Below are positions 4,687 to 7,274 of a DNA stretch of 7,274 nt, piece by piece. Where the stretch lies: assembly GCA_029932495.1 (NCBI GenBank), contig JAOZPY010000126.1:1-7274 (forward strand), in the 5' to 3' direction. Every line of letters starts with the position of its first letter. Position 1 is the first letter of the stretch. Source of the DNA: Desulfobacterales bacterium. Lineage in GTDB: Bacteria > Desulfobacterota > Desulfobacteria > Desulfobacterales > JAFDCJ01. The notes under the pieces are model-generated. The model made no database searches and was not told where the DNA came from. It saw nothing but the letters and a program-made list of their open reading frames with translations. A program made the position numbers and the translations under genes.

Positions 4687-6057
4687 ATGCAACTGCCGCC
4701 CATCTTAGTCGTGGATGAAAAGCCGGACATGCTAAGCGCGCTGTGCGATGCCCTGGACAGCGTCGGCTTTCCGGTTGAACAGGCCGCCAGCGGTTCGGAA
4801 GCACTGGACAGGTTCAAAACGACACGTTACAGCCTGGTTATTACCGATGAAACAGCGGCCGGAATTTCAGGCCTGCCGGTGCTGACTTCCATCAAGAAAA
4901 TATCGCCACAGGTTCCGGTCATTGTAACCACCGCCAATGGCAGTGTCCAAAACGCAGTGGAAGCCATGCAGGCAGGGGCGTCGGATTACGTTTTAAAACC
5001 ATTTTCAGTCAAGGATCTGCAAAAGACGGTTAGCAAGATCATTGGTCGGACAAAGGGCGGTGATGGGGGCAGGAACCCCAGCATAGTTGCCGGTCGGTCC
5101 GGCGCGATCAAGCAAATCATTACAGAAGATTCCGCGCTGAAAAAAATGTTAGCCCTGGCCCGGGAGGTGGCGGCCAGCAACGCCACCGTGCTCATCCAGG
5201 GCGAAAGCGGTACCGGCAAAGAACTGCTGGCCGCCCATATCCATCGGCACAGCCGGAACCCGCAAGCACCTTACGTTGCCGTAAACTGTGCAGCCTTGCC
5301 GGATACCCTGGCAGAAAGCGAACTGTTCGGCCATGAAAAAGGTGCTTTCACAGGGGCTGCCGGGCGTAAAATCGGGAAATTTGAACTGGCCGGCCCGGGC
5401 ACTGTCGTGCTTGATGAAATCAGTGAAATGTCCATGCCCCTGCAGGCCAAGCTGCTGCGGGTATTGCAGGAAAAGGAAATCGATCGCATTGGAGGCACTA
5501 AACCCGTTCCCGTGGACGCCCGGGTGATTGCCATCAGCAACAGAGACCTTAAAGAGGCCGTTGCCGAGGGAAAATTCAGGCAGGATTTATATTACCGGAT
5601 AAACGTGATCCCTTTTAGGCTTCCCCCTCTGCGGGAGCGTAAAGGAGACATTGCCTTGCTGGCCGAGTATTTTATGGAACAATACAGCCAGTTGAACGGT
5701 AAACAAAATATGCGCATCGGTGATGCCGCCATGAAAATGCTTGCAAGTCACCCATGGTACGGCAATGTGCGTGAACTGGAAAATACCATGGAAAGGGCGG
5801 TGCTCATCTGCAATCAGGACGTGATTGCGCCGCACCACCTGATGCTCGACGGCAGCTGTGAGCACGGCGGCGACCGTGAGCCGTTTACCGCTAAAACGGG
5901 TTGGACTGTGCGGGAAATGGAAAAAAGCTTGATTTTTCATACCCTTGAGGAGGTGGAAGATAACCGCACCCGGGCAGCCGAGCTGCTCGGAATCAGCGTT
6001 CGAACCCTGAGAAACAAGCTGCGCGAATATAAAGAGGAGCTTGGTGAGGCGAAATAG
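4687..6057 (+). CDS. NtrC-family flagellar response regulator (FleR/FlrC/FlgR-like)
   Basis: A 456-residue sigma-54-dependent response regulator that probably activates mid-tier basal-body and hook genes. Receiver domain (4-115): acidic pair D10-E11, phospho-acceptor D54 in VITDETAAG, T82, and K104 in YVLKPF. The usual Met-Pro after the acceptor Asp is Ala-Ala here. AAA+ domain: Walker A GESGTGKE (172-179), GAFTGA (219-224), Walker B VVLDE (240-244), FRQDLYYRINVIP (297-309) and sensor II WYGNVREL (357-364), with Tyr in place of the common Pro. A Fis-type helix-turn-helix lies at about 426-447. The ATG at 4687 is the only standard start before the receiver; its ribosome site is weak (GGAAA). 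It sits between a sigma-54 promoter and an intrinsic terminator, so it is probably monocistronic. No cognate kinase is visible. Class is certain; the flagellar role is inferred from context. Confidence 0.9.
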   Translation: MQLPPILVVDEKPDMLSALCDALDSVGFPVEQAASGSEALDRFKTTRYSLVITDETAAGISGLPVLTSIKKISPQVPVIVTTANGSVQNAVEAMQAGASDYVLKPFSVKDLQKTVSKIIGRTKGGDGGRNPSIVAGRSGAIKQIITEDSALKKMLALAREVAASNATVLIQGESGTGKELLAAHIHRHSRNPQAPYVAVNCAALPDTLAESELFGHEKGAFTGAAGRKIGKFELAGPGTVVLDEISEMSMPLQAKLLRVLQEKEIDRIGGTKPVPVDARVIAISNRDLKEAVAEGKFRQDLYYRINVIPFRLPPLRERKGDIALLAEYFMEQYSQLNGKQNMRIGDAAMKMLASHPWYGNVRELENTMERAVLICNQDVIAPHHLMLDGSCEHGGDREPFTAKTGWTVREMEKSLIFHTLEEVEDNRTRAAELLGISVRTLRNKLREYKEELGEAK

Positions 6058-6062
6058 GCCGG

Positions 6063-6089
6063 CCGGCAAAGGTGAGGTGCCGGGTTTTT
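6063..6089 (+). terminator. Intrinsic terminator after the response regulator
   Basis: The stem CCGGCA (6063-6068) pairs with TGCCGG (6078-6083) around a 9-nt loop and is followed by GTTTTT (6084-6089). It begins five bases after the TAG stop at 6055-6057. It separates the regulator transcript from the flgB operon, whose own promoter lies just downstream. Confidence 0.75.
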
Positions 6090-6107
6090 AGCTGCTATTG
6101 GCCATAT

Positions 6108-6123
6108 TGGTACGGTTTTTGCT
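6108..6123 (+). promoter_or_regulatory. Sigma-54 promoter of the flgB-flgC-fliE operon
   Basis: TGGTACGGTTTTTGCT matches TGGCACG-N4-TTGCW at all but one base, with GG (6109-6110) ten bases from GC (6121-6122). The predicted start is near 6133-6134, leaving a leader of about 106 nt. Sigma-54 control of flgB operons is usual in bacteria with a FleQ/FlrC-type hierarchy. Confidence 0.9.
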
Positions 6124-6125
6124 CA

Positions 6126-6183
6126 ACCAATACGCTAAACCCTGAAAATAGAAAGCAAGGGTTTGAATTGGGCGCTGAAAATA
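6126..6183 (+). promoter_or_regulatory. Candidate downstream activator sites in the flgB leader
   Basis: AATACG (6129-6134) overlaps the predicted transcription start. CCTGAAAATA (6141-6150) follows 6 nt later. The same two words occur with the same 6-nt gap after the sigma-54 promoter of the response regulator (4593-4598 and 4605-4614). CTGAAAATA recurs at 6175-6183, 33 bp after its first occurrence at 6142-6150, about three helical turns. FleQ in Pseudomonas and FlrC in Vibrio are known to bind downstream of some sigma-54 start sites, so an activator site here is plausible but unproven. Confidence 0.45.
6137..6164 (+). promoter_or_regulatory. Hairpin at the 5' end of the flgB transcript
   Basis: AAACCCT (6137-6143) and AGGGTTT (6158-6164) form a perfect 7-bp stem with a 14-nt loop. 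The stem begins only a few bases after the predicted sigma-54 start. It could stabilise the mRNA 5' end or mark a protein site; it is not followed by a T-run and is not a terminator. Confidence 0.4.
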
Positions 6184-6239
6184 AAGTAAAATTACCTTTT
6201 TTTGCAAATTAAAACGCTTAATTCGCCAGGGAGAAAAAA

Positions 6240-6656
6240 ATGCCCACATTTTCGCTGTTCAATCATACGATTTCCACACTTGAAAAATCGCTCAATTTAA
6301 GATCCATGCGGCATCGGGTGCTGGCTTCCAACATTGCCAACATGGATACGCCGAATTACAAAGCCGTTGAGCTTGAAGTGGAAAAAGAAATCAGGCGGGA
6401 GCATGGCTCTGCGCCGGCCGTACAGCTGGTGCGCACCCATACCAATCACATTCCCGTGGCGCCTACGCCCATGGAAAACGTCAAACTGACCACGGCGGAT
6501 CCCCCGCAGTTCAGTCTGCGTGGAGACGGCAACACCGTGGATGTTGACAAAACCATGGGGCAGTTGGCCGAAAACACAATTTTGTATCGAACCGCCGCTC
6601 AGTTGATTTCCAACAGATTAAAAGGGTTGCGATACGTTATCAAGGGAGGCAAATAA
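6240..6656 (+). CDS. flgB: Flagellar proximal rod protein FlgB
   Basis: FlgB is one of the rod proteins that join the MS ring to the distal rod, exported by the flagellar type III apparatus into the periplasm, without a Sec signal. The 138-residue product has the normal length. The N-terminal rod/hook family motif is clear: LASNIANMDTPNYKA at 28-42. The C-terminal part includes GNTVDVDKTM and a helical tail (about 96-135) typical of FlgB. The ATG at 6240 has AGGGAG (6228-6233) six bases upstream. It is the first gene of the operon behind the sigma-54 promoter, and flgC starts two bases after its stop. Confidence 0.95.
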   Translation: MPTFSLFNHTISTLEKSLNLRSMRHRVLASNIANMDTPNYKAVELEVEKEIRREHGSAPAVQLVRTHTNHIPVAPTPMENVKLTTADPPQFSLRGDGNTVDVDKTMGQLAENTILYRTAAQLISNRLKGLRYVIKGGK

Positions 6657-6658
6657 GC

Positions 6659-7096
6659 ATGGATTTTTTTGATGCCATTCAGGCCAGCGCTTCGGGCTTA
6701 AGCGCCCAGCGTTTGCGGATGAATCTCATTTCCGCCAACCTGGCAAATATTAAAACCACCCGTACACCAGAGGGCGGTCCCTACCGCCGTCGGGAAGCCG
6801 TTTTTGCCGCCCGGCCTGTTGCGGCTTCTTTTAAGGAAGTTTTGTCAAATCGGAGGAAAAACATGATGGCGGGGGTAGAGGTGGATCGGATTGTCGAAGA
6901 TTCAAATCCTCCGGTGATGAAATATGACCCCGGTCATCCGGATGCCGACAGCAATGGTTATGTCGCCATGCCCAATATCAACCTGATGGAGGAAATGGTG
7001 AACATGATATCCGCCTCCAGAAGCTATGAAGCCAATGTAATCGCCCTCAAAGCATCCAAAGAGATGGCGTTGAAGGCATTGGAGATCGGTAAATAA
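6659..7096 (+). CDS. flgC: Flagellar proximal rod protein FlgC
   Basis: FlgC is a proximal rod subunit, partner of FlgB, FlgF and FliE in the basal body. The 145-residue product is of usual length. The N-terminal segment has the rod motif: SGLSAQRLRMNLISANLANI (12-31), with the Thr-rich TTRTPEGGPYRR directly after. The C-terminal half carries DPGHPDADSNGYV (90-102), MPNINLMEEMVNM (104-116) and SRSYEANV (120-127), diagnostic of FlgC. GGAGG (6645-6649), inside the end of flgB, serves as ribosome site with 9-nt spacing. The 2-bp gap to flgB and the 2-bp gap to fliE indicate one transcript with coupled translation. Confidence 0.96.
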   Translation: MDFFDAIQASASGLSAQRLRMNLISANLANIKTTRTPEGGPYRRREAVFAARPVAASFKEVLSNRRKNMMAGVEVDRIVEDSNPPVMKYDPGHPDADSNGYVAMPNINLMEEMVNMISASRSYEANVIALKASKEMALKALEIGK

Positions 7097-7098
7097 TC

Positions 7099-7274
7099 AT
7101 GAAAGAGATCATACTGCAAAATAGCATGCCGCCATTGATGGATCCCAGCCTTGGCGGGAGACGTACGACCAACGCCCAATCAAATGAATTCGGGCAGATG
7201 CTGGCCAAATCCATTGATGACGTCAACCGTTTCCAGCTGGAGGCGGATGAAAGCATCAACAAACTGGCTGACGG
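7099..7274 (+). CDS. fliE: Flagellar MS-ring/rod adaptor FliE (partial, 3' end outside window)
   Basis: FliE connects the FliF MS ring to the proximal rod and is needed early in export. The first 58 codons are present; the frame is open to the window end. The sequence NEFGQMLAKSIDDVNRFQLE followed by ADESINKLADG matches the FliE family pattern (F..L..SI..VN..Q..AD..I..L..G). The ATG at 7099 lies two bases after the flgC stop. The ribosome site is weak (GGAG at 7081-7084, 14 nt away), so translation probably depends on coupling to flgC. The gene order flgB-flgC-fliE predicts fliF, fliG and further basal-body genes downstream. Confidence 0.93.
   Translation, partial: MKEIILQNSMPPLMDPSLGGRRTTNAQSNEFGQMLAKSIDDVNRFQLEADESINKLAD

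Noticed and set aside
5587..6069. 160-codon minus-strand frame opposite the response regulator
   Set aside because: It is antisense to conserved AAA+ and helix-turn-helix coding sequence, which fully explains the open frame.

Overview
This window looks like a flagellar regulatory and structural locus from a Gram-negative deltaproteobacterium of the Desulfobacterota type (Desulfobacterales-like). That placement is inferred from three things: a short flagellin, a sigma-54 flagellar cascade next to flgB-flgC-fliE, and a GGCTGGRAGGC-type intergenic repeat. No rRNA or other phylogenetic marker is present, so it is tentative. I see no phage, IS or CRISPR element.

Layout. A complete flagellin gene (4-813) is on the minus strand, behind a near-consensus sigma-28 (FliA) promoter (956-982) and a leader of about 135 nt. 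All other well-supported genes are on the plus strand. After a repeat-rich gap comes a two-gene unit with overlapping reading frames: a 116-residue protein resembling the N-terminal module of HD-GYP proteins (1325-1675), then an HDOD-domain protein (1662-2510). A gap of about 690 bp (2511-3197) rich in inverted repeats leads to a sigma-54 activator without a receiver domain (FleQ/FlrA-like, 3198-4259). A second gap holds a doubtful minus-strand ORF and a sigma-54 promoter (4571-4586) for an NtrC-type response regulator (FleR/FlrC/FlgR-like, 4687-6057). That gene ends at an intrinsic terminator (6063-6089). A second sigma-54 promoter (6108-6123) then drives flgB, flgC and fliE; fliE runs off the window.

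How it works together (inference from the sequence and known flagellar hierarchies). The tiers can be read directly: receiver-less activator, then sigma-54 transcription of the response regulator, then sigma-54 transcription of the basal-body genes, then sigma-28 transcription of flagellin. The two sigma-54 promoters share more than the -24/-12 element. Both carry TTTGCTCA, then AATACG near the predicted start, then CCTGAAAATA exactly 6 nt further on. This is a candidate downstream activator site of the kind known for FleQ and FlrC, and it is the most interesting signal in the window. The usual sensor kinase (FleS/FlrB-like) is absent between the two regulators, and the response regulator has a degenerate receiver motif after its phospho-acceptor Asp.
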